From WJMT01 sp964445575 (GTDB lineage Bacteria > Acidobacteriota > Aminicenantia > Aminicenantales > Aminicenantaceae), in the NCBI GenBank assembly GCA_964445575.1, contig CAYULB010000011.1, positions 1-49,180 on the forward strand: 49,180 nt of DNA, read 5' to 3'. This document shows positions 25,635-33,846 of the stretch, one piece after another (the stretch's first letter is position 1; every line of letters begins with the position of its first letter). Both the position numbers and the translations under genes were made by a program. Below the pieces are notes generated by a model. It was not told where the DNA came from, ran no database searches, and saw nothing but the letters and a program-made list of their open reading frames with translations.

Positions 25635-25910
25635 CCTGAGCTATTCATAAAAAAATGGCGATGTTTTTATTACTAATTTATTTTCAGCGATAGACAAGAT
25701 TTTTTCAAGGAACATGTCTTGAACATTTTCCCTCTTTGAATTTTCTATTTTAATCGCCATTTTTTTACCTTTCAGGCGAGCCGATCTCACAGCATCTGCT
25801 TCGTTACAAGGCATTCGTAGTGAAGGACCACGATTTCATACCCTGGCGCCTCGCATCTGCCGCAATCTCGACTCGTGAATCGTTCATGTGAACCTGATCT
25901 ATTCAGGCTA
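25635..25910 (-). repeat. Composite interspersed repeat, core type 1
   Basis: This fills the gap between the mutase and the FabG-like gene, which has no gene. In plus orientation: end box CCTGAGCTATTCATAA (25635-25650); hairpin core with arms AAAAAAATGGCGAT (25649-25662) and ATCGCCATTTTTTT (25753-25766), with an inner TTCAAG/CTTGAA hairpin; ACCT then GGCGAGCC; the ~100-bp module ending CTCGACTCGTGAAT (to 25880); and a further AACCTGATCTATTCAGGCT. It lies at the 3' end of the FabG-like gene. Confidence 0.85.
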
Positions 25911-25949
25911 AACTAAATTATCAAATTTAAAAGAAATTCTCAACCTCGC

Positions 25950-26708
25950 TCAACCGCATAAAACAGCACCGCCGTTCACATTGAGGACTTCTCCAGTAAT
26001 GTGTCTTGCATAGTCAGAGACCAGAAAAAGCACAGGACCTGCAATATCTTCAGGCGGAGGAATCCTTTTCAGAGGGATGCTTTCCTTTATTTTGTCCTTG
26101 AAATTTTTATCTTTAAACACCTCAGCACACATGTCTGTCTCTACCCATCCAGGAGCCACACAATTGACCCGTATATGATAAGGAGCTAATTCCACGGCAA
26201 GAGATTTGGTTAAAGATACCAAAGCTCCTTTGCTTGAAGCGTAGTGAGAATGAAAAGCCTCTCCTCTTACAGCAGCAGTGGATGATATATTAACAATACA
26301 TCCCTGTTGAGCCTTTTTCATTAAAGATACTGCTGAATTGGTAACAAAAAAAACACTGTCCAAGTTAATCTGCATGGTTTCTTTCCAAACCTGATAGTCC
26401 ATGCTTCCCATCTCCCCGTAGGTCCAAATTCCAGCATTGTTAACAAGAATATCCAATCTTTCCCATTTGTCCTTGATTTTATTAACTAAAGACTCCCCTT
26501 CTTGCTTTTGAGAAAGGTCTGCCTGAAAGATCAAACACTGCCTGTTCATTTTCTCTGCTTTTGATTTTACCCATAAAGCAGCCTTTTTGTTTCGTAAATA
26601 ATTAAAAGCCACATCAGCTCCTGCTTCTGCCATCATCAAAACACAAGCTCTTCCAATTCCTCTTGAGCCTCCTGTGACAAACGCCTTCTTTCCATTTAAA
26701 TCAAACAT
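25950..26708 (-). CDS. SDR-family oxidoreductase (FabG-like 3-oxoacyl-ACP reductase)
   Basis: A 252-residue classical short-chain dehydrogenase. It has TGGSRGIGRA (cofactor loop), LVNNAGIW, the catalytic Ser in NISSTAAVRG and YASSKGALVSLTKSLA for Tyr/Lys, plus the C-terminal GEVLNVNGG. FabG enzymes reduce 3-oxoacyl-ACP, but close relatives act on acyl-CoA or sugar substrates, so the assignment stays generic. It lies 34 bp downstream of acnB on the same strand and is probably cotranscribed. A repeat hairpin follows it. Confidence 0.88.
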   Translation of the reverse strand: MFDLNGKKAFVTGGSRGIGRACVLMMAEAGADVAFNYLRNKKAALWVKSKAEKMNRQCLIFQADLSQKQEGESLVNKIKDKWERLDILVNNAGIWTYGEMGSMDYQVWKETMQINLDSVFFVTNSAVSLMKKAQQGCIVNISSTAAVRGEAFHSHYASSKGALVSLTKSLAVELAPYHIRVNCVAPGWVETDMCAEVFKDKNFKDKIKESIPLKRIPPPEDIAGPVLFLVSDYARHITGEVLNVNGGAVLCG

Positions 26709-26742
26709 GATATTTTCCTTATTCTGATAAGAAATTCATTTC

Positions 26743-29301
26743 TTATGTCTGAACGATTTCTGTTTCATAATCCAGAGTCAGTTTTTCCATTTTATCAAAC
26801 TGGAGATACTTATAGATTTCATCCTTATAAGGCTTAATTTTTTGCCCAAAAATGGAGAAATATGTTTTTGGTGATGGAAGTTTTCCTTTTAAAGCCGCCG
26901 CAGCAGCTAACTCAGCTGAACCAAGGTAGACTCGAGTATCATCTCCCATGCGGTTGTCAAAATTACGGGTTGAAGTTGAAAAAACAGTTGACTCAGGTCG
27001 GACCCGGGCCTGATTCCCCATGCACAAAGAACATCCCGGAATTTCAGTCCTGGCTCCCACACTTGAATACAAGGAATAGAATCCTTCTTTCTTTAACTGG
27101 GCCCTTTCCATTTTAGTTGGCGGTGTTAACCACACCCGCGTCTTTAGGTAATCCTCTCCTTCAAAAACTTTACCGGCAGCTCTGAAATGACCTATATTTG
27201 TCATGCAGGAACCTATAAACACTTCGTCTATTTTATCACCTGCCACTTCAGACAGCAATTTAACATCATCCGGATCATTAGGGCATGCCAGAATCGGTTC
27301 TTTAATCTCATCTAAATTGATTTCAATCACCTCAGCATATTCTGCATTGGGATCTCTTTCAAGAAGAGTCGGGTTGTCTATCCATTCTTGACAGACTTTT
27401 ATGCGGCGTTTTATCGCATCAGCATCCTGGTAACCATCTTCAATCATTTTTCTCATAAGAGCGACACTGCTTCTCAAATATTCTTTAACTTTTTCTTCAC
27501 TGAGAGCTATAGTGCCGCCGGCAGCGGAACGCTCAGCCGTGGCATCTGTGAGTTCAAATGCCTGCTCTACCGTTATATCCGGAAGGCCTTCCATTTCAAT
27601 GATTCTGCCGTTAAAAACATTTTTCTTCCCTTCTTTTGCAACGGTGAGGAGTCCCTTTTTTATGGCAAAATAAGGGATTGAATTCACCACATCCCTTAAA
27701 GTAATACCGGCTCTTAAGCTGCCAGAAAACTTGACCAGAACTGACTCCGGCATATCCAAAGGCATAAATCCTAACGTTCCTGCAAAAGCCACCAAACCAG
27801 AGCCTGCGGGAAAACTCAGACCTAAGGGAAACCGGGTATGGGAATCTCCCCCTGTTCCCATAGTGTCAGGAACCAGAAAACGGTTGATCCATGAATGAAT
27901 AATGCCATCCCCAGGCCTGATAGAAAGCCCTTTCCTTTCCGTAATGAATTTTGATAAGGAACTATGCATTCTGACATCAGCTGTTTTAGGATAGGCAGCT
28001 GTATGGCAGAACGTCTGGAGAAAAAGATCAGCCTGGAACTGCATACAAGCCAGTTCTTTTAATTCATCAGCTGTCATAGGGCCGGTGGTATCCTGAGAAC
28101 CCACCGTGGTCATTTTTGGTTCCACCGAAGAATCGGGAAGGACTCCATCAACTCCACAGGCTTTCCCCACTATTTTCTGAGCTAATGAAAAACCTTGTCC
28201 TTTCTTGGGCATAGGATTGTCAGGGATCAAAAATATTTTTGTTTCTGACAAGCCCAGTTGTTTTCTAGCTTTGTTGGTTAGAGAACGCCCGATTATCTTA
28301 TAAACCCGTCCTCCGGCTCTGTATTCATCTTTGAGGGTAACAGGTTTGATTTTAAAATCCGTGATTTTCTTTCCTTCCTCATCCAGAATCTCTCCAGATT
28401 CTGTATTCAGAGCTATCACCTGTCCTTTTTTGATTTTAGTGACATCGCACATAATGGGAAGACCGCCTGAATCCTCTACTGTATTGAAAAATATAGGAGC
28501 GATCAGGCCTCCAATGACCACTCCTCCTCTTCTTTTATTGGGAACCCAGTCAATGTCCTCTCCAATATGCCACAAAAGAGAGTTGGTGGCTGATTTTCGA
28601 GAGGATCCTGTTCCCACTACATCACCCACAAAAGCAACGCGGTACCCTTCTTTTCTGTATTTGCTGATCGTCTCAATCCCATCCGGAAAAGCTGTCTCTC
28701 CCATGGAAAGAGCATGAAGCGGTATATCGGGTCTGCTCCAGGCGTGCTTTGCTGGAGATAGGTCATCGGTATTGATTTCTCCCTCTACTTTATAGGCTTT
28801 TAAAGAAATGTTTTTGGGAAAATCAGGCTTTGATTGGACCCACTCCCCTTCTGCCCATGAATGAAGGACTTCTTCAGCAAACCTATTATTTTCAGCAAGT
28901 TCAACTATTTTTGAGAAATAATTGTATATCAATATAGTATGCTTCAGGGCTTGAGCAGCTTCAGGAGCAAGCTCTTCCACTTCTAACAATGATATCAGAG
29001 GCTCAACATTGTATCCTCCCAGCATAGTCCCCAGCAAAAATACAGCCTTTTTCTTATCTACAACTGGAGAAGAAACCTTTCCCTCGGCTACTTGGTGCAG
29101 CCACTCAGCCTTTACTTTGGCAGATGGATCAACTCCAGGAGCCACCCTAGAAGATAAAAGATCAGACAGTAACCCTTCTTTCCCTTTAGGAGGATTTTCC
29201 AAATTTTCACAGACTTCTTCCACCTGCTGTGGATTTAAAGGAAGAGGGGGAATTCCTAATTTTCTCCTTTCTTTTTCATGCTCAAAATAAGACTCTAACA
29301 T
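26743..29301 (-). CDS. acnB: Aconitate hydratase B
   Basis: An 852-residue 4Fe-4S enzyme interconverting citrate and isocitrate. It has the AcnB-specific N-terminal HEAT-like domain (about 1-160), then the swivel domain (YKVEGEINTDDLSPAKHAWS) and the cluster-binding domains. The candidate cluster cysteines are in FIGSCMTNIGHFRAAG and IPGCSLCMGNQARV. SGEILDEEGKKI and GVDGVLPDSSVEPKMTTVGS are also family-typical. E. coli AcnB is 865 residues, so it is complete. The ATG has AGGAG eight bases upstream. Its promoter (29340-29368) is divergent from icd and shares an inverted repeat with the nadC promoter. Confidence 0.97.
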   Translation of the reverse strand: MLESYFEHEKERRKLGIPPLPLNPQQVEEVCENLENPPKGKEGLLSDLLSSRVAPGVDPSAKVKAEWLHQVAEGKVSSPVVDKKKAVFLLGTMLGGYNVEPLISLLEVEELAPEAAQALKHTILIYNYFSKIVELAENNRFAEEVLHSWAEGEWVQSKPDFPKNISLKAYKVEGEINTDDLSPAKHAWSRPDIPLHALSMGETAFPDGIETISKYRKEGYRVAFVGDVVGTGSSRKSATNSLLWHIGEDIDWVPNKRRGGVVIGGLIAPIFFNTVEDSGGLPIMCDVTKIKKGQVIALNTESGEILDEEGKKITDFKIKPVTLKDEYRAGGRVYKIIGRSLTNKARKQLGLSETKIFLIPDNPMPKKGQGFSLAQKIVGKACGVDGVLPDSSVEPKMTTVGSQDTTGPMTADELKELACMQFQADLFLQTFCHTAAYPKTADVRMHSSLSKFITERKGLSIRPGDGIIHSWINRFLVPDTMGTGGDSHTRFPLGLSFPAGSGLVAFAGTLGFMPLDMPESVLVKFSGSLRAGITLRDVVNSIPYFAIKKGLLTVAKEGKKNVFNGRIIEMEGLPDITVEQAFELTDATAERSAAGGTIALSEEKVKEYLRSSVALMRKMIEDGYQDADAIKRRIKVCQEWIDNPTLLERDPNAEYAEVIEINLDEIKEPILACPNDPDDVKLLSEVAGDKIDEVFIGSCMTNIGHFRAAGKVFEGEDYLKTRVWLTPPTKMERAQLKKEGFYSLYSSVGARTEIPGCSLCMGNQARVRPESTVFSTSTRNFDNRMGDDTRVYLGSAELAAAAALKGKLPSPKTYFSIFGQKIKPYKDEIYKYLQFDKMEKLTLDYETEIVQT

Positions 29302-29333
29302 GATGATAACTCCTGGATAAATTTTGATTTTGA

Positions 29334-29371
29334 GATTTGATGATATACCAGAAAAAATAAAAGTTCAAATC
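29334..29371 (-). promoter_or_regulatory. acnB promoter with inverted repeat
   Basis: On the minus strand, TTGAAC (29363-29368), a 17-bp spacer, TATCAT (29340-29345). Arms GATTTGA (29334-29340) and TCAAATC (29365-29371) bracket the promoter. The same arms with the same 31-bp offset bracket the nadC promoter. Confidence 0.65.
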
Positions 29372-29392
29372 AAAAGCAGTAAATTGTGAACA

Positions 29393-29653
29393 GCCTGACC
29401 TATTCATAAAATCTCTATCTGGAAATAACCCAGGATTATCAAATAATGTTAAGTCGAAAAAAAATTTTTCCATTTGATTTATTTGATTTTGCTTTAAAAA
29501 AATTATAATATTTTCTCTTAAATTTAAACAGCCTGAATTATTCACGGCTCAAAGCTGCTGCAGATGCAAAGAACAAGGTAGGAAGCAGCACTCATTCGCA
29601 GCAAATGCCTTGTAACCAAGCAGACAGGGCCGTTTTTTATGAATAAGTCAGGC
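29393..29653 (+). repeat. Degraded composite repeat between acnB and icd
   Basis: GCCTGACCTATTCATAAA (29393-29410) is an end box without its core. An AT-rich stretch with TTTGATTTATTTGATTTTG follows. From 29530 a diverged long module begins (GCCTGAATTATTCACGGCTC, GCTGCAGATGC, GCCTTGTAACCAAGCAGA) and ends with TTTTTTATGAATAAGTCAGG at 29633-29652. This gap of 369 bp holds no gene apart from a nine-codon mini-ORF. Confidence 0.75.
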
Positions 29654-29670
29654 AAACTGGAGGATTAAAT

Positions 29671-30885
29671 ATGGATAAAGCCGCTATTGAAAAGGCAAAG
29701 GATTATTTCGGTCAAATCGTAGAGGAACAGCTTCAAAGAGTTGATGGAATGAAGAAACCTCAGGAATGGATCGACTACCAAAAAACCAAGCCCATAATCA
29801 TCGGGATTATCGGCGGAGACGGAATCGGACCTTATATCGCAGAAGAATCAAGAAAAATTCTCGAATTCCTGCTTAAAGAAGAAATCAGCAGCGGGAAGGT
29901 CGAAATCAGAAATATCGAAGGACTCACTATTGAAAACCGCGCCAGACAAATGAAGTCCATTCCAGATGATGTGCTTGCGGATATAAAACAATGCCATGTC
30001 ACTTTAAAAGGACCGACCACAACTCCCAGAAAGGGAGATGAATGGCCCAATATTGAAAGCTGTAATGTTTCCATGAGGCGCTATCTCGACCTTTTTGCTA
30101 ATGTCAGGCCAGTTCGGGTTCCTAAAGAAGAAATCGACTGGATGTTTTTTCGTGAAAACACTGAAGGCGCTTATATAATGGGAAGTAAAGGCATCAATGT
30201 CACTGATGACTTAGCCATAGACTTTAAGGTCATTACCTCCCAAGGGGCCGAAAGAATCATACGGCTTGCTTTTGAATATGCAAAGAAAAACAACATAAAT
30301 AAAGTCACTATCGTGACCAAAGCAAACGTTGTGAAAACAACAGACGGAAAATTCCTTGATATTGGCTATAAAATCGCCAAAGAATATCCTGAAATAGAAT
30401 GTGATGATTGGTATATCGATATCATGACCGCCAAACTGGTGGACCCAAAACGCAGAACCCAGTTCAAAGTGCTTGTCCTTCCGAATTTATATGGAGACAT
30501 TCTTACTGATGAAGCAGCCGAGTTTCAGGGCGGAGTGGGAACAGCCGGAAGTGCCAATATCGGCAAAAGGTACGCTATGTTTGAAGCCATACATGGTTCT
30601 GCTCCCAGGATGGTAAGGGAAAGAAGAGCAAAGTATGCAGATCCCTCCAGTATGATAAGGGCCGCCGCTATGCTGATTGACCACATAGGTTATTCTCATA
30701 GAGCTAAAAACCTGGAAATGGCACTGGATGTATGCGGCAATTATGAGAAAAAACTAGTCACCACCGGCCGTGATAACGGATGCACAGGAGCTGAATACGC
30801 TCAGTATCTAATGGACACTATGCAGAATCCCAACCTGAAAGAAAAGTGGGAAAACTATGTGCAAGAAGAAATCTCAAAAAAGTAA
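29671..30885 (+). CDS. icd: Isocitrate dehydrogenase (Icd-type)
   Basis: Oxidatively decarboxylates isocitrate to 2-oxoglutarate; 404 residues. The substrate loop ESCNVSMRRYLDLFANVRPV keeps the Ser, Asn and Arg that distinguish isocitrate from isopropylmalate enzymes, and RENTEGAY is IDH-like. LPNLYGDILTDEAAEFQGGV carries the metal-binding aspartates. The cofactor loop reads HGSAPRMVRERRAKYADPSS. E. coli NADP-IDH has Lys-Tyr, and NAD enzymes have Asp-Ile after the Pro; here it is Arg-Met with about three extra residues. Cofactor choice is therefore undecided, though the basic residue leans to NADP. GGAGG (29659-29663) precedes the ATG. It is divergent from acnB. Confidence 0.93.
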   Translation: MDKAAIEKAKDYFGQIVEEQLQRVDGMKKPQEWIDYQKTKPIIIGIIGGDGIGPYIAEESRKILEFLLKEEISSGKVEIRNIEGLTIENRARQMKSIPDDVLADIKQCHVTLKGPTTTPRKGDEWPNIESCNVSMRRYLDLFANVRPVRVPKEEIDWMFFRENTEGAYIMGSKGINVTDDLAIDFKVITSQGAERIIRLAFEYAKKNNINKVTIVTKANVVKTTDGKFLDIGYKIAKEYPEIECDDWYIDIMTAKLVDPKRRTQFKVLVLPNLYGDILTDEAAEFQGGVGTAGSANIGKRYAMFEAIHGSAPRMVRERRAKYADPSSMIRAAAMLIDHIGYSHRAKNLEMALDVCGNYEKKLVTTGRDNGCTGAEYAQYLMDTMQNPNLKEKWENYVQEEISKK

Positions 30886-30921
30886 ATTGAGGAGAAGCAA
30901 AACCGATTTCTATTTACTGTT

Positions 30922-31030
30922 AGGTGAAAAAGTCTTGCATAGCGCTTAAAAAAGAATAATAATGAAAACATCGCCGTTTATTTATGAATAGGCCAGGTTA
31001 ATAATAAATAACCAGGTTGATAATAAATAA
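30922..31030 (-). repeat. Half hairpin core plus 19-bp tandem duplication
   Basis: In reverse, bases 30922-30997 read CCTGGCCTATTCATAAATAA, then CGGCGATGTTTTCATTATTA and a GGCGATGTT...GCAAGAC-like interior that matches the left half of the 43992 core. No right arm is present. Next come two tandem 19-bp copies of CCAGGTTAATAATAAATAA (30993-31011 and 31012-31030, one mismatch). The site lies between icd and mdh. Confidence 0.7.
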
Positions 31031-31069
31031 TATGTATATGTAAATTATGATATGTAAAGGAGGAATCAA

Positions 31070-31999
31070 ATGAAAAAAAAGGTAAGTGTTATTGGCGCAG
31101 GACATGTCGGTGAGGTAACAGCTTTTAAAATAGCTGAAGAAGAACTAGCAGAAGAAGTGGTTCTGCTTGATATTATCGAAGACATGCCCATTGGAAAAGG
31201 ATTGGACATGAGAGAAGGAGGTCCGGTCGGGAAGTATGATGCTAAAATATTTGGAACAAATTCATACCGGGACACCGCTGATTCTGACATCGTGGTTATC
31301 ACCGCAGGAAAACCCAGAAAGCCTGGTATGAGCCGTGATGAACTGGTAGATGCTAACTTTAATATCGTAAAACCTGTCACGGAAAGCGTGATGAAATACT
31401 CACCCAATGCCATACTCATTGTGGTTTCCAATCCCTTGGACGCTATGGCTTACACAGCGCTTAAAGTCAGTGGATTCCCGAAAAACCGAGTTGTGGGCAT
31501 GGCAGGTATACTTGATACCACCCGATACAGGACATTCATTTCAATGGAGACCAATGTTTCTGTGGAAAACATTCAAGCTCTTGTCTTGGGTGGACACGGC
31601 GACACCATGGTTCCTATTGTCCGGTACACCACTATATCTGGAATTCCTGTGGGCCGTTTTATTTCTGAAGAAAGACTTGATGAGATCGTTCAAAGAACAG
31701 CTGGGGGCGGTGGTGAAATCGTCAAATATCTTAAAACAGGAAGTGCTTATTATGCCCCTGCTCTGGCTGTTACTGAAATGGTTGAATCCATTGCTAAGAA
31801 CAAAAACAAAATTCTTCCCTGTGCAGCCTATCTAGAGGGAGAATATGGAATCAACGGCATTTATTTTGGAGTCCCGGTGAAACTCGGAAAAAATGGAATC
31901 GAAGAAATCATTGAGATCGAATTGAATGATGAGGAAAAAGAAGCCATAAAAAAATCTGAAGCCGCTGTAAGAAATGTTATCAATCTCTTAAAACTGTAA
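31070..31999 (+). CDS. mdh: Malate dehydrogenase (LDH-like type)
   Basis: NAD-linked oxidation of malate to oxaloacetate; 309 residues. The N-terminal loop GAGHVGEVTAF binds NAD, followed by an acidic residue in VVLLDIIEDM. The substrate loop GKPRKPGMSRDEL contains the malate-specific Arg, and catalytic His lies in GGHGDTMVP. NPLDAMAYTALK is also standard. AAAGGAGG precedes the ATG by 6 bp. The fumarase beta-domain gene starts one base after its stop, so the two are coupled. Confidence 0.96.
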   Translation: MKKKVSVIGAGHVGEVTAFKIAEEELAEEVVLLDIIEDMPIGKGLDMREGGPVGKYDAKIFGTNSYRDTADSDIVVITAGKPRKPGMSRDELVDANFNIVKPVTESVMKYSPNAILIVVSNPLDAMAYTALKVSGFPKNRVVGMAGILDTTRYRTFISMETNVSVENIQALVLGGHGDTMVPIVRYTTISGIPVGRFISEERLDEIVQRTAGGGGEIVKYLKTGSAYYAPALAVTEMVESIAKNKNKILPCAAYLEGEYGINGIYFGVPVKLGKNGIEEIIEIELNDEEKEAIKKSEAAVRNVINLLKL

Positions 32000-32000
32000 A

Positions 32001-32555
32001 ATGGCAGAAGAACATCACATAAAGACACCTGTTTCTGATAAAGTTATTGAAAAACTTCGTGCTGGTGATCAAGTCTATATAACAGGCACCCTGTACACAG
32101 GAAGAGATTCAGCCCATAAAAAACTTATTGAACTCATTGAAAAAGGAGACCAGCTCCCCATAGACATAAAAGGACAGTTTGTTTATTATGTCGGCCCGAC
32201 TCCGGCTCGACCTGGAAAAAGCATCGGTTCTGCAGGCCCCACTACAAGTTACAGAATGGACTCTTTTGCTCCCACTCTCCATAAGCTGGGATTAAAAGGG
32301 ACCATTGGAAAAGGTTCTAGAAACGAAGAAGTCAAGGAAGCTCTAAAGAAATACAAGGGAGTCTATCTGGCAGCAGTGGGAGGCGCCGGAGCTCTTATTT
32401 CAAAGAGCATTGAAAAGGCAGAAGTCATTGCTTATCCAGAACTGGGACCCGAAGCAATCAGAAAAGTCCAGGTAAAAGAGTTTCCCTGTATTGTAATCAA
32501 TGACATGTACGGCGGAGACCTTTATCAAGAAGGGAAAAAAAAGTATCAGAGATAG
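32001..32555 (+). CDS. Class I fumarate hydratase beta subunit (C-terminal domain)
   Basis: A 184-residue protein equal to the C-terminal domain of class I Fe-S fumarases, a separate beta subunit in two-subunit enzymes. Markers are YYVGPTPARPGKSIGSAGPT, TTSYRMDSFAPTLHKLGLKG, IGKGSRNEEV and the late IVINDMYGGDLY. The Fe-S cluster sits in the alpha subunit, which is not in this window; between mdh and this gene there is only one base. The enzyme needs an alpha gene elsewhere. A tartrate dehydratase beta subunit is the close alternative, but the TCA context favours fumarase. The 116-bp gap to sucC shows nothing definite. Confidence 0.9.
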   Translation: MAEEHHIKTPVSDKVIEKLRAGDQVYITGTLYTGRDSAHKKLIELIEKGDQLPIDIKGQFVYYVGPTPARPGKSIGSAGPTTSYRMDSFAPTLHKLGLKGTIGKGSRNEEVKEALKKYKGVYLAAVGGAGALISKSIEKAEVIAYPELGPEAIRKVQVKEFPCIVINDMYGGDLYQEGKKKYQR

Positions 32556-32671
32556 GCTGATAAAAATCTAAATTTCATAAAAGCCGGAATCTGTTTCTGC
32601 CAAAGAGCTTAAATTCCAGCTGGGTAAGATTCATTAATACGCATAAAAATTTTAAATTAAAAAGGTAAAAA

Positions 32672-33832
32672 ATGAAAATTCATGAATATCAAGCCAAACA
32701 AATACTCAACAGCTACGGTGTGGAAATCCCTAAAGGAAAAGTCACGGATTCACCTGGCCAAGCCAGGAAAATAGCTGAAAAAATCGGTCCCAAAGTGGTG
32801 ATCAAAGCACAAATACATGCTGGAGGAAGGGGAAAAGGAGGGGGGGTGAAACTGGCTGACAACCCTAATAAAGCTGAAAAAACTGCTCAGGAGATCATTG
32901 GTATGAACTTGATAACTCATCAGACTGGTCCTGAAGGTAAAAAGGTCAAACAGGTGCTGGTAGAGGAAGCTCTTGATATTGATAGGGAGCTGTACATCGG
33001 AATCGTGATCGATCGAGCACTGGAAGCACCTGTTGTGATGGCCTCATCCGAGGGAGGCGTAGAGATAGAAAAAGTTGCCTCTGAAACACCGGAACTTATT
33101 TTTAAAGAATACGTCAATCCAGCAACCGGATTCCTTGGGTTTCAAGCCAGAAAACTTGCTTTTAAATTAGGGTTGCAAGGGAATACCTTCAAACAAGCGG
33201 TTCAGTTCTTTCAAGCCCTTTATAAAGCTTTCAGTTCCACAGATGCTTCTCTTGCAGAAATCAATCCCCTTCTCATCACAAAGCAGGGTGATGTGATCGC
33301 TTTAGATGCAAAAATGAACTTTGATGATAATGCACTGAAACGGCATCCGGATATACTGGAGATGAGAGACCTGGATGAAGAAGAACCCATAGAAGTAGAG
33401 GCTTCAAAATACAATTTAAATTATATCAAACTGGACGGAAATGTTGGCTGCATGGTCAATGGAGCCGGCCTGGCTATGGCAACCATGGACATCATCATGC
33501 ACACAGGAGGAATGCCCGCCAATTTTCTTGATGTCGGAGGGGGCGTTTCCGAAGAAGCGGTTAAAAACGCATTCAGGATTCTGGTTTCAGACAAGGATGT
33601 AAAAGCAGCCCTGGTGAATATTTTTGGAGGGATCGTCAGATGCGACCTGGTCGCCAACGGGATAGTCAATGCAGCTAAGGAGCTTAATGTAAAGATTCCC
33701 ATGGTGGTCAGACTGGAAGGAACTAATGTTGAAAAAGGCAAAAAAATACTTGAAGAATCAGGACTCTCATTCCAAGCGGCTTCGAGCATGAAAGAGGCAG
33801 CCGAATTAGTTGTTCCTCTTGCTAGGCAATAA
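32672..33832 (+). CDS. sucC: Succinyl-CoA synthetase beta subunit
   Basis: The 386-residue ADP/GDP-forming ligase subunit with an ATP-grasp domain. The N-terminus is KIHEYQAKQILNSYGVEIPK, then KAQIHAGGRGKGGGVKLA. The C-terminal region has GAGLAMATMDIIMHTGG and NIFGGIVRCDLVANGI, and Glu/Asn metal residues in LAEINPLLITK. It makes ATP or GTP from succinyl-CoA with SucD, whose start lies 14 bp downstream. Only a weak ribosome site (AAAAGGTAAAA) is seen. Confidence 0.97.
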   Translation: MKIHEYQAKQILNSYGVEIPKGKVTDSPGQARKIAEKIGPKVVIKAQIHAGGRGKGGGVKLADNPNKAEKTAQEIIGMNLITHQTGPEGKKVKQVLVEEALDIDRELYIGIVIDRALEAPVVMASSEGGVEIEKVASETPELIFKEYVNPATGFLGFQARKLAFKLGLQGNTFKQAVQFFQALYKAFSSTDASLAEINPLLITKQGDVIALDAKMNFDDNALKRHPDILEMRDLDEEEPIEVEASKYNLNYIKLDGNVGCMVNGAGLAMATMDIIMHTGGMPANFLDVGGGVSEEAVKNAFRILVSDKDVKAALVNIFGGIVRCDLVANGIVNAAKELNVKIPMVVRLEGTNVEKGKKILEESGLSFQAASSMKEAAELVVPLARQ

Positions 33833-33846
33833 CCAAGGAGACGATG

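Noticed and set aside
28331..28717. 128-codon plus-strand ORF
   Set aside because: Antisense to the well-conserved acnB coding region; no independent support.
29282..29545. 87-codon minus-strand ORF between acnB and icd
   Set aside because: It overlaps the acnB start and promoter and low-complexity repeat sequence; no protein-like features.
29671..30885. 3-isopropylmalate dehydrogenase
   Set aside because: The substrate loop keeps the isocitrate-type Ser-x-Asn and the REN motif, and the neighbours are TCA genes.
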